In this document: positions 18,222-27,572 of the stretch, piece after piece | Numbering within the stretch: the stretch's first letter is position 1 | Layout: each line of letters starts with the position of its first letter | Assembly: GCA_038318385.1 (NCBI GenBank) | Contig: JBBQCD010000013.1 | Span: 19,214 to 83,213 of the forward strand | Reading direction: 5' to 3' | Length of the DNA: 64,000 nt | From: Schlegelella_A sp038318385 | GTDB taxonomy: Bacteria; Pseudomonadota; Gammaproteobacteria; Burkholderiales; Burkholderiaceae_C | Notes under the pieces: model-generated | What the model saw: only the letters and a program-made list of their open reading frames with translations | Databases searched by the model: none | Told to the model about the DNA's origin: nothing | Program-made: the position numbers and the translations under genes

Positions 18222-19145
18222 ATGACGCTGACCGAACTCCGCTACATCGTCGCGGTCGCCCGGGAACGCCACTTCGGTCGCGCCGCCGAAGCCTGCTTCG
18301 TCTCGCAGCCGACCCTGAGCGTGTCGATCAAGAAGCTCGAGGAAGAGCTCGACGTGCGGATCTTCGAGCGCGGCGCCAACGAGGTGAGCGTCACGCCGAT
18401 CGGCGAGGAGATCGTGCGCCAGGCGCAGTCGGTGATCGAGCAGGCAGGGGCCATCCGCGAGATCGCCAAGCGTCGCAAGGATCCGCTCAACGGGCCCCTG
18501 CGGCTCGGCGTGATCTACACCATCGGCCCCTACCTGCTGCCCGACCTGGTGCGCCAGGTGATCGAGCGTGTGCCGCAGATGCCGCTGATGCTGCAGGAGA
18601 ACTTCACCGCCAAGCTGCTCGACATGCTCCGCACCGGAGAGCTCGACGCCGCGATCATGGCCGAGCCGTTTCCCGACACCGGCCTGGCGACGGCGCCGCT
18701 CTACGACGAGCCGTTCATGGTGGCGCTACCGGCCACGCATCCGCTGGCCCGGCGCAAGTCAATCAGTGCCGAGGAGTTGAAGGCCGAGAAGATGCTGCTG
18801 CTCGGCACCGGACACTGCTTTCGCGACCACGTGCTCTAGGTCTGCCCGGAGTACGCGCGTTTCTCGAGCGACGCCGAGGGCATGCGCAAGACCTTCGAGG
18901 GCTCGTCGCTCGAAACGATCAAGTACATGGTGGCCTCGGGCATGGGCCTGACGGTGGTGCCGCAGCTCTCGGTACCGGCCGAGCCGCAGACGCACGTCGC
19001 CTACGTGCCGTTCACGAAGCCGGCGCCGACGCGTCGCGTCGTCCTTGCCTGGCGCCGCAGCTTCACCCGCTACGAGGCGATCGCGGCCTTGCGCAACGCG
19101 ATCTACGCCTGCCCGCTGAAAGGCGTGAAGCGCCTGACCGAGTAG
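18222..19145 (+). pseudogene. oxyR: oxyR-type LysR regulator interrupted by an in-frame TAG codon
   Basis: Read through one stop, this is a complete 307-codon OxyR: an HTH (FGRAAEACFVSQPTLSVSIKK), a peroxide-sensing C199 in GTGHCFRDHVL, and a second cysteine at codon 208 in VCPEYARFSSD. OxyR activates peroxide defence when these two cysteines form a disulfide. Codon 206 is TAG (18837-18839), which separates them. The frame and homology continue unbroken to 19145, so this is a point nonsense change, not a frameshift. One base from GAG or CAG would make it. It could be a real lesion, a base-calling error, or suppressed. dps, a classic OxyR target, follows. Confidence 0.87.
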
Positions 19146-19268
19146 GCCCGACACCAGTCCTTCGGCGCCGGCACGGACAGCGCGCTATCGTTCGCTTAGC
19201 CAAGTTCAACTGGCCGACCCTGCGCCCTTGCCTTAGCCTTGGCCGGTCGCCACAGCAAAGGAAGCACC

Positions 19269-19778
19269 ATGGCCAAGCAGAAGTCATCCTCGGCATCGAG
19301 CGCTCCCCCCATCAACATCGGCATCAGCGCGGCCGATCGAGCGGCGATCGTCGGTGGCCTGTCGAAGGTCCTGGCCGACACCTACACGCTCTACCTGACG
19401 ACCCACAATTTTCACTGGAACGTCACCGGTCCGATGTTCAGCACGTTGCATCAGATGTTCATGGTGCAGTACACCGAACTCTGGAACGCGGTCGACCCCG
19501 TGGCCGAGCGCATCCGCTCTCTCGGCCATCCCGCGCCGGGCTCGTATGCCCAGTTCGGCAAGCTCAGTTCCATCAAGGACGTGCCGTCGACGCCACCGAA
19601 GGCGCTCGAGATGGTGGCCATCCTCGTCGAGGGCCATGAAGCCGTGGCGCGAACCGCGCGGGCCGTCTTCCCGCTCGCCGACAAGGCCGGCGACGAGCCG
19701 ACCGCCGATCTGCTGACGCAGCGCCTGACGGTCCACGAGCAGACCGCCTGGATGCTGCGCAGCCTGCTGCAGGAGTAG
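19269..19778 (+). CDS. dps: Dps-family ferroxidase / DNA-protecting miniferritin
   Basis: A 169-residue ferritin-like protein. The inter-subunit ferroxidase ligands are H49, H61, D76 and E80, with the same 12/15/4 spacing as E. coli Dps (H51, H63, D78, E82); they lie in THNFHWNV, STLHQMF and WNAVDPVAERI. Dodecamers oxidise Fe(II) with peroxide and store the iron. The first 20 residues are Ser/Lys-rich, possibly a DNA-binding tail. The ATG at 19269 has AGGA 7 bp upstream. It follows the damaged oxyR by 123 bp, and its expression may depend on that regulator. Confidence 0.95.
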   Translation: MAKQKSSSASSAPPINIGISAADRAAIVGGLSKVLADTYTLYLTTHNFHWNVTGPMFSTLHQMFMVQYTELWNAVDPVAERIRSLGHPAPGSYAQFGKLSSIKDVPSTPPKALEMVAILVEGHEAVARTARAVFPLADKAGDEPTADLLTQRLTVHEQTAWMLRSLLQE

Positions 19779-19939
19779 CTGCGGTCCGGGCGCGAGGCGG
19801 TCGTCCGAAGCGGATACCGCGCGCCGGCGACACATGCTTGCGCCACCGCTTGAGCGGTTGACCCCATCGAGGCTAGCGGCCGGCGGCCGCCGATAATCGC
19901 CGGTTTCCCTCCGGCGGTCTGCAGTGCAGGCTGCGCACC

Positions 19940-21637
<1,698 letters not shown>

Positions 21638-21667
21638 CGCGATGGGGCCGTGGCTGCGCCCGTTGCG

Positions 21668-22483
21668 TCAGAGTCCCAGCCAGGTCCCGATCTTCAGCAT
21701 CGCGGCCTGGTCGTAGCGCTCGAACCCGGAGTACTTCGTCGGAGCGAGCTTCTTGCGGCCGTCCTCGGTGGCGTCCAGAGTCGCGAGGTATTCGCGCACG
21801 CTCTCGACCTGCTCGGCGCTCAGGTTCGAGCTGGCGATGATGTGCTTGATCGGCACCGGTCGCGACTTGGCGAGCACCTTGCCGCCCTTGCCGGTCCATT
21901 CCTTGATGACGCTGTTCGCGGCCGTGGCGCCGGACTGCGTCAGCCGGTTCTCGACGAAGAACGGCACGGCGTCCTGGTAGCGCGTGTAGACCATTGACAC
22001 CTGGGTGGTGTCGAGCCCGGCATCGCGCAGGGTCGCGCGCACCATCACCGACGTGATCGAGTCTTCGTCCGGCGCGCCGAGCTTCGTCCCCTTGAGGTCG
22101 GCGAGGGTCTTCAGCGCCGTGTCCGGGCGGACCAGGAACTGGGCGGTGTAGGTCTGGTAGCCCTTGGTCACGGCCACGAGCTGGTAGCCGGAGCGCTTGA
22201 TGGCCTGGATCGACAGGTGAGCCGGATGGACCATCGCAAGGTCGTAGGCCTTCTCGGCCAGGCCCTTGCGCAAGGACGGGTAGTCGGCGATCGGCTCGAC
22301 CGTGACCGGTTGCTTCAGGATCTTGGCCAGGTCGGCGGCAATCAGCGCATAGCGGCCACGCACCTCCTCGAAGGGCACGCGGTAGGTCACGCCTTCGTTG
22401 ACCGCGAAGACCAGCGCATGGGCCGCGGGGGCGAATGCGACCAGCAGTGCGGCGCAGGCCGCACGCCATCCAGAACTACGCAT
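21668..22483 (-). CDS. Periplasmic phosphate/phosphonate-binding protein, PhnD-like
   Basis: A 271-residue exported protein of the PhnD/SsuA periplasmic-binding fold. The N-terminus is a signal peptide ending near APAAHA-LVF. PhnD-like blocks include YPSLRKGLAEKAYDLAMVHPA, LADLKGTKLGAPDEDS and KKLAPTKYSGFERYD. The frame runs to a GTG at 22492, but the ATG at 22483 is preferred since AGGTGA sits 5 bp ahead of it. No ABC permease or ATPase is nearby, so it is an orphan binding protein, perhaps a sensor or a subunit of a distant transporter. It is divergent from ubiA. Confidence 0.82.
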   Translation of the reverse strand: MRSSGWRAACAALLVAFAPAAHALVFAVNEGVTYRVPFEEVRGRYALIAADLAKILKQPVTVEPIADYPSLRKGLAEKAYDLAMVHPAHLSIQAIKRSGYQLVAVTKGYQTYTAQFLVRPDTALKTLADLKGTKLGAPDEDSITSVMVRATLRDAGLDTTQVSMVYTRYQDAVPFFVENRLTQSGATAANSVIKEWTGKGGKVLAKSRPVPIKHIIASSNLSAEQVESVREYLATLDATEDGRKKLAPTKYSGFERYDQAAMLKIGTWLGL

Positions 22484-22629
22484 GTTTCTCACCTCGCAGG
22501 GGTCGTGTCGGAGCGGCCGGGTCGAGCCGCGCGTTGGTGGGGGCGATCATTCCACCGCGCCGGGTCGGTGCCTAGGACATCGACCGTCGAGCGTGCTGGA
22601 TGCAGTCGCGCAAACGTGACAATTGCCGC

Positions 22630-23496
22630 ATGACGGCTCTTGCCTTGGGCGCACGCCTGCGCCTGTACCTCGATCTGATCCGCTGGGACCGTCCGGCGGG
22701 CACCTATCTGCTGCTGTGGCCGACCCTGTCGGCGCTGTGGATCGCGGCCGGCGGATTCCCGGGCTGGCATCTGGTGGCCGTCTTCACGCTGGGAACGTTC
22801 CTGATGCGCAGCGCCGGCTGCGCCGTCAACGACGTCGCCGACCGGGAGTTCGACCGCCACGTCAAGCGCACCGCCCTGCGCCCGGTGACCAGCGGTCGGA
22901 TCGGCACGCGGGAAGCGCTGGCAGTCGGGACGGTTCTCGCCCTGGGGGCGTTCGCCCTGGTGCTGACGACCAATCGCGCGACGATCGCCTGGAGCTTCGC
23001 TGCCATCGCCGTCACCATCGCCTATCCGTACAGCAAGCGTGTCTTCGCGATGCCGCAGGCGGTCCTCGGCGTGGCGTTCAGCTTCGGCATCCCGATGGCC
23101 TTCGCGGCGGTGCTGGGCACTGTCCCGCCACTCGGCTGGGCGCTGCTCGTCGGCAACCTGTTCTGGGTGCTCGCCTACGACACCGAGTACGCGATGGTCG
23201 ACCGCGACGACGATCTCAAGATCGGCATTCGCACCTCCGCCATCACGCTCGGCCGCTACGACGTGGCTGCGGTGATGACGTTCTACGGCCTCTTTCTCGC
23301 GACCTGGGGCGTGCTCGGTGTCAGGCTCGGCCTGCGTCCGGCGTACTTCGCCGGCCTGGGCGCTGCCGCGCTGATCGCGGCCTGGCACTACACGCTGATC
23401 CGCGATCGTTCGCGTGACGGCTGCTTCCGCGCCTTCCGGCTCAACCACTGGGTCGGCTTTGCGGTGTTCGCAGGGGTCGTGGCGGCCGCGGCCTGA
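22630..23496 (+). CDS. ubiA: 4-hydroxybenzoate polyprenyltransferase
   Basis: A 288-residue integral membrane enzyme that attaches the polyprenyl chain to 4-hydroxybenzoate in ubiquinone synthesis. Two Asp-rich motifs that bind Mg-pyrophosphate are visible: NDVADREFDRHVKRT (residues about 68-82) and DTEYAMVDRDDDLKIG (near 183-198). Eight or nine hydrophobic helices surround them. The ATG at 22630 opens MTALALGARLRLYLDLIRWDRP; upstream codons in frame lack homology. No other ubi gene is beside it. Confidence 0.95.
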   Translation: MTALALGARLRLYLDLIRWDRPAGTYLLLWPTLSALWIAAGGFPGWHLVAVFTLGTFLMRSAGCAVNDVADREFDRHVKRTALRPVTSGRIGTREALAVGTVLALGAFALVLTTNRATIAWSFAAIAVTIAYPYSKRVFAMPQAVLGVAFSFGIPMAFAAVLGTVPPLGWALLVGNLFWVLAYDTEYAMVDRDDDLKIGIRTSAITLGRYDVAAVMTFYGLFLATWGVLGVRLGLRPAYFAGLGAAALIAAWHYTLIRDRSRDGCFRAFRLNHWVGFAVFAGVVAAAA

Positions 23497-23511
23497 GCCG
23501 CGCCTTGCCCC

Positions 23512-23778
23512 TCAGAACCAGCCGAGCAGGAGCTTGCCCAGACCGAAAGTGAAGTAGCCGCAGATCGCAGCCAGCACCGCGGTCTCGACGCGCCGCACGC
23601 GGCTCGGTGCATCCGCCTGCCAGACGTTCGGAAGCACGCGGGCGCGCTCGGTCTGCTTCGCCGGCGCCATGAAGCCCCGGACGATGGGCCCGACGTCGAG
23701 GTCGCCGGAGAGGGTTGCGCCCCCCGAGAACGGCACGAAGCCGCTGTGGGGCTGGACGAACAAGGATGTGCTGCGCAT
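23512..23778 (-). CDS. Small hypothetical protein with a C-terminal membrane helix
   Basis: An 88-codon frame starting at the ATG at 23778 (an earlier in-frame start exists at 23844), with GGAG 11 bp upstream. It converges on ubiA with a 15-bp gap. The C-terminus is one hydrophobic segment (ETAVLAAICGYFTFGLGKLLLGW), preceded by a polar stretch with no Cys. I recognise no family. The coding call rests on frame length, a plausible ribosome site and a membrane-like tail, so it is tentative. Confidence 0.45.
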   Translation of the reverse strand: MRSTSLFVQPHSGFVPFSGGATLSGDLDVGPIVRGFMAPAKQTERARVLPNVWQADAPSRVRRVETAVLAAICGYFTFGLGKLLLGWF

Positions 23779-24198
23779 GAGTCGAACATCTCCAGGAGAC
23801 AGCTGATGGGGAAGGATGCGCCGCATCGTCGTCGCCGACCGCAACCAGTGATTGCCGTCGTCCTCGCAATGCTTGCAGGCCCGGATCGCGGGATTGCCTT
23901 CGTCGCCGGCCGCGCGCTCCCCGCTCGCTGCCGGTTCGCGGCGCCGGGAAGTCGGGCCGCTGCGGAGCTATCGGTGCCTGCGTCCGCGCCTTGAGGGCGC
24001 GGAGCGTGCACTGGGACACGGCGGCGGGCGAAGGCACAGCGCCGCCGTCGGATCGGTCACGAATGCGCCTCGTGTAGGCTTGCGCGCCCTAGCGAGCATC
24101 GCATCCGTAATCCCGACGAGGTCAGCATCGAGAAGAGATCGAGTTTCGCGCTGCGGGGGCTGGCGCGGGTCGTCGTCGCCGCCGTACTGGGTGGCACC
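23779..24198. other. Intergenic stretch with an 8-bp-stem hairpin
   Basis: About 420 bases lie between the small hypothetical gene and the first usual start codon of the EEP gene. A perfect hairpin lies at 23983-24003 (TCCGCGCC, loop TTGAG, GGCGCGGA) without a T-run. From about 24061 onward the EEP frame is open and may be coding (see the next entry). I see no RNA gene or repeat here. Confidence 0.5.
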
Positions 24199-25200
24199 GT
24201 GCTCGTGGCCATCGGCTACCGCATCGGACCCGAGCACTTTCCCTGGATCGCCCTGCTGCAGTACCTGCCGTACCCGATCCACCTGGCACCGGCGCTCGTC
24301 GCGGTACTGTGCTCGCTGAGGCTCAATCGGGGATGGCGTGCCGCAGCCTTGCTGAGCCTCCTGCTCGTCCTCGGCCCGGTGATGGGCCTGGTGCTGCAGC
24401 GGGGCGAGCCGGACGAGGGGCGGCTGCGCCTGCGGGTGATGACCTACAACATCAAGGCCCATCTCGCGCTGCAGCGCCGCGACGGCTTCCTCCAGCTGGC
24501 GCGGGAGATCGAGGCCCAGGACCCGGACATCCTGTTGGTCCAGGACGCCAGCGAGCCCGGGTCGGCGCGACCGTTCCCGCAGTCTGCAGGGCACGCGACC
24601 AGCGCCCCTGTCGCCGCATTGTTCGGTTCGCGCCACCGCTACCAGCACGGCCAGTTCGGCATCGCCAGCCGCTACCCGCTGCACGATTGCGCGCCGGGCC
24701 CGGTGCGCGCGGGGGTCCAGAGCGAGTCCTACATCCGCTGCGTGGCGGACGTGAACGGCTTGGCGGTCGAGCTGTTCTCGGTCCACCTCCAGACCCCGCG
24801 CCACGCTCTCAACGCGACGCGGCGCGAGCCCCTCGAGGGTGTCGACGATCTCGAGCAGAACGCCGCCGTGCGGCTGGCGCAGGCTGCCGAGCTCGCCGAG
24901 ACGATTCGCGCCTCCAGAGGCGCCGTCATCGTCGGCGGCGACCTGAACGCGCCGCAGCCGTCACTCGTCATCCAGCGGCTGCTGAACGAAGGACTGCGGG
25001 ACGCCTTCGCGAGCGCCGGCTTCGGCTACGGCTACACCTATGGTCAGGCGCTGCGGCCCGGCTTCGCGTTCCTGCGCCTGGACCACGTACTCGTCGGCCC
25101 CGGCATCGGCGTGGCGGGGAGTCACGTCGGCGGGGCGAGGGCGTCGGAGCACCAACCGGTCATCGCCGATCTGCTGCTGCGCCCTTCCGTTGGCTCCTGA
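24199..25200 (+). CDS. Membrane-anchored endonuclease/exonuclease/phosphatase (EEP) family protein
   Basis: At least 333 residues. Two or three hydrophobic helices fill residues 1-75, followed by an EEP domain: RVMTYNIKAHLAL, DPDILLVQDAS, VELFSVHLQT, the metal-binding GGDLNAP, RLDHVLVG and the terminal ASEHQPVIADL. This fold cleaves phosphodiester bonds in DNA, lipids or inositol phosphates. The listed GTG start (24199) is probably not the true one. The frame is open upstream to at least 24061 and encodes SSFALRGLARVVVAAVLGG, a natural first helix, yet it has no ATG, GTG or TTG there. Confidence 0.75.
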   Translation: MLVAIGYRIGPEHFPWIALLQYLPYPIHLAPALVAVLCSLRLNRGWRAAALLSLLLVLGPVMGLVLQRGEPDEGRLRLRVMTYNIKAHLALQRRDGFLQLAREIEAQDPDILLVQDASEPGSARPFPQSAGHATSAPVAALFGSRHRYQHGQFGIASRYPLHDCAPGPVRAGVQSESYIRCVADVNGLAVELFSVHLQTPRHALNATRREPLEGVDDLEQNAAVRLAQAAELAETIRASRGAVIVGGDLNAPQPSLVIQRLLNEGLRDAFASAGFGYGYTYGQALRPGFAFLRLDHVLVGPGIGVAGSHVGGARASEHQPVIADLLLRPSVGS

Positions 25201-25450
25201 GGGCCTCCTCGTGGCGATCCGCTGCTGCCAGCAAATCGGAAGCGAAACCCCTGTCCGTGGACTGATGCCGCTGAGCGAGCGCTCGCACACGCGCAATCTC
25301 CAGGAGTTCCGGGTCGCGTTGGCGCGCTGCCCGGGCTACTCTGAGCCAAGCGCCGACAACCCGCGGCAAGGCATAGAGCGCTGCACCCATATTGCCGAGC
25401 TGCTCGGCGCCGCGGGGGCTGTGAGAGCGTTCCAGGGTCGTGTCGTTCAT
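25160..25450 (-). CDS. Small hypothetical protein divergent from a LysR gene
   Basis: A 96-codon frame whose ATG at 25450 has GAGG 5 bp upstream. It is rich in Arg, Ala and Leu, with an amphipathic segment (RVVGAWLRVARAARQRDPELL) and a predicted helical C-terminus; it has no Cys and no signal peptide. It overlaps the end of the EEP gene by 41 bp tail to tail. It shares a 133-bp divergent promoter region with the LysR gene, which makes regulation by that LysR protein plausible. I do not recognise the family. Confidence 0.45.
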   Translation of the reverse strand: MNDTTLERSHSPRGAEQLGNMGAALYALPRVVGAWLRVARAARQRDPELLEIARVRALAQRHQSTDRGFASDLLAAADRHEEALRSQRKGAAADRR

Positions 25451-25583
25451 TCGAGCCTCGCGATTCCGGCAGGCGCCCTTCGGAGAAGGGACTCACCGCA
25501 CGGCTGGAGCCGATATTAGGGTTATCACCTAGACTTGGGAAATTGCAATTCCGAATCCGGGCATCACGCCGGCGAATGACTCG

Positions 25584-26591
25584 TTGAACTTCCGCACCCT
25601 CGACCTGAACCTGCTGCGCGTCTTCGACGTGGCGATGACGGAGCGCAACGTCACGCGGGCCGCCGAACGCCTGTCGATGACGCAACCGGCCGTCAGCAAC
25701 GCCCTGCGTCGACTGCGCGAGGCTACGCGGGAGGACCTCTTCATCGCCGGGTCGACCGGCGTGACGCCGACCCCACACGCGATCGCGCTCTGGCCCACCG
25801 TGCGGGCCGCGCTCGGTGACCTGCGCCAGGCGCTCGAGCCCCAGGCTTTCGATCCAGGCCACGACGTGCGGACTTTCACACTGGCCACCGCCGATGCGAA
25901 TGCGGCGCTGACGGTGCCGCGTCTGGCCGAACAATTGCAGGGATCAGCCCCTGGAGTGGACCTGCGCTTCGTGCCGCTCACATCGCGCGACCCACGTCCG
26001 CTGCTCGAGCACGGCCAGGCCGACGTCGCCCTCGGCTTCTTTCCCGACGTGGGCGCCGCGGTGGCCGCCGCCGGCGCGGAATCGCTGTTCCAGCTCGACC
26101 TGCTCTACGACGACGCCTACGTCTGTGTCATGCGACGCGAGCACCCGCTTGCACAGAAATCTTCTATCAGCCTCGATGAGTACTGTGCGGCGGACCACCT
26201 GAGGGTGAGCTTCGCCGGGCGCCCGCGGGGTTTCGTCGACGAGGCGCTCGCGCTGCTCGGCCGCGAGCGGCGCGTCCGGATCACCGTGCACCAGTTCTTC
26301 ACCGCAGGGGCTGTCGTGCACCAGTCGGACCTGCTGACCGTACTGCCGCGCAGCTTCGTCGCCGCGACGGGCCATGCCGAGGGCCTCGCGGTGCGGACGT
26401 TGCCGTTCGCGCTGCCGCGGATCGATGTCGGGCTGCTCTGGCATCGGCGCCATCAGCACGACGCCGGCCAGGCTTGGCTGCGCGCAGCCGTGACCAGCGC
26501 CTGCGCGGCGGTCGCGCGCGAGTCGAAGCGGGGGCCGCTCGTGCAAGCAGGGCATCATCCCCACCTTTCGGAGATGGCCGACGCTTCATGA
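25584..26591 (+). CDS. LysR-family transcriptional regulator
   Basis: A 335-residue regulator with N-terminal HTH (DLNLLRVFDVAMTERNVTRA, then MTQPAVSNALRRLR) and a two-lobed effector domain from about residue 90. The N-terminal DLNLLRVFD pattern is that of the NodD/LinR-like subgroup. The only in-frame start ahead of NFRTLDLN is a TTG at 25584; the nearby ATG at 25576 is out of frame. Its stop overlaps the start of the MBL-fold hydrolase gene as ATGA, so that enzyme is a likely functional partner. Confidence 0.88.
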   Translation: MNFRTLDLNLLRVFDVAMTERNVTRAAERLSMTQPAVSNALRRLREATREDLFIAGSTGVTPTPHAIALWPTVRAALGDLRQALEPQAFDPGHDVRTFTLATADANAALTVPRLAEQLQGSAPGVDLRFVPLTSRDPRPLLEHGQADVALGFFPDVGAAVAAAGAESLFQLDLLYDDAYVCVMRREHPLAQKSSISLDEYCAADHLRVSFAGRPRGFVDEALALLGRERRVRITVHQFFTAGAVVHQSDLLTVLPRSFVAATGHAEGLAVRTLPFALPRIDVGLLWHRRHQHDAGQAWLRAAVTSACAAVARESKRGPLVQAGHHPHLSEMADAS

Positions 26592-27508
26592 TTGCGGAGT
26601 TCGAACGAGCCGGGCTGATCGTCCTCGAGCGGGGCTGGCTGTCGTCGAACAACGTCCTGTTCGCCGCACCCACGCACGCGCCAGCGCTGGTCGACTCCGG
26701 CTACTGGAGCCACGGCGCGCAGACCGTGGCCCTGGTGGAGTCGGTGCTGAAGGGCCGTCGGCTCGAACGCATCGTCAACACCCACCTGCACTCCGACCAT
26801 TGCGGCGGCAACGCTGCGCTGCAGCGGGCCTACGCCTGCGCGATCGACGTGCCGGCCGGCGAGGCCACGAACGTCGATGACTGGGACGAGACCGCGCTGA
26901 CTTTCCGGGCAACGGGGCAGCATTGCCCCCGCTTCACGCGCAGCGGCACCGTCGGCGCCGACGAAGAGGTGATGCTCGGGGCCTGGCGCTGGAAGGCGAT
27001 CGCCTCGCCCGGCCACGATCCCGGATCCGTGGTGCTGTACCAGCCGGAGCTCGAGTTGCTGATCTCCGCCGACGCGCTCTGGGAAAACGGCTTCGGCCTG
27101 GTGTTCCCGGAACTCGAGGGCATCGCAGCCTTCGACGACGTGCGCGCCACCCTCGACCGCCTGGCCGCGCTGAAGGTGCCCTGGGTCATCCCCGGTCACG
27201 GCCGGCCGTTCGGCGACTTCGAGGCAGCCCTCGGACGTGCGCGCCATCGCCTCGACGGCCTCGTCGCCGATCCGCTGCGACATGCGCGCCATGCCGCCAA
27301 GGTGCTGATGAAATTCCATCTGATGGAGGTCCAGGGCCAGGGTCTCGACGCGTTCGAACGGTGGGTGGCGGCGACCCCCTACATGGCTCTGGTCCATCGC
27401 CGCTTCGGCGCCCCGGAGGGATTTGCGGATTGGTGGCAGGCGCTGCTCGCCGAGCTGGTGGCCAGCGGCGCGCTGCACGTCGACGGCAATCGGGTGGAAA
27501 ACGCCTGA
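26588..27508 (+). CDS. Metallo-beta-lactamase-fold hydrolase
   Basis: A 306-residue MBL-superfamily protein, translationally coupled to the LysR gene by a 4-bp overlap. Zinc ligands are in THLHSDHCGG (H-x-H-x-D-H), SPGHDPGS and the late PGHGRPF. The family includes thioesterases, lactonases and glyoxalase II, so the substrate is open. The C-terminal 80 residues (KVLMKFHLMEVQGQ onward) resemble the extra helical domain of hydrolases acting on larger esters or thioesters. Confidence 0.85.
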   Translation: MIAEFERAGLIVLERGWLSSNNVLFAAPTHAPALVDSGYWSHGAQTVALVESVLKGRRLERIVNTHLHSDHCGGNAALQRAYACAIDVPAGEATNVDDWDETALTFRATGQHCPRFTRSGTVGADEEVMLGAWRWKAIASPGHDPGSVVLYQPELELLISADALWENGFGLVFPELEGIAAFDDVRATLDRLAALKVPWVIPGHGRPFGDFEAALGRARHRLDGLVADPLRHARHAAKVLMKFHLMEVQGQGLDAFERWVAATPYMALVHRRFGAPEGFADWWQALLAELVASGALHVDGNRVENA

Positions 27509-27572
27509 CCCGCGGAGTGACGGGTTCTCCGGAAATCCTGCGCCTGATTGACGTAGCTCAGGCGCGCAGCGA

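Noticed and set aside
19146..19268. Search for an OxyR operator in the dps promoter.
   Set aside because: CTATCG-N5-TTAG only partly fits the ATAG-N7-CTAT pattern, so I do not claim a site.
23746..23994. A plus-strand mini-frame with an AGGAG 7 bp before the ATG at 23804.
   Set aside because: The product is Arg/Pro/Ala-rich and unlike a folded protein. The opposite-strand frame with a membrane tail is more plausible.
27540..27565. An 8-bp hairpin (GCGCCTGA/TCAGGCGC) between the MBL-fold and SDR genes, considered as a terminator.
   Set aside because: The loop is 10 nt and there is no T-run on either side. It may stop transcription in a Rho-assisted way, but this is not supportable.
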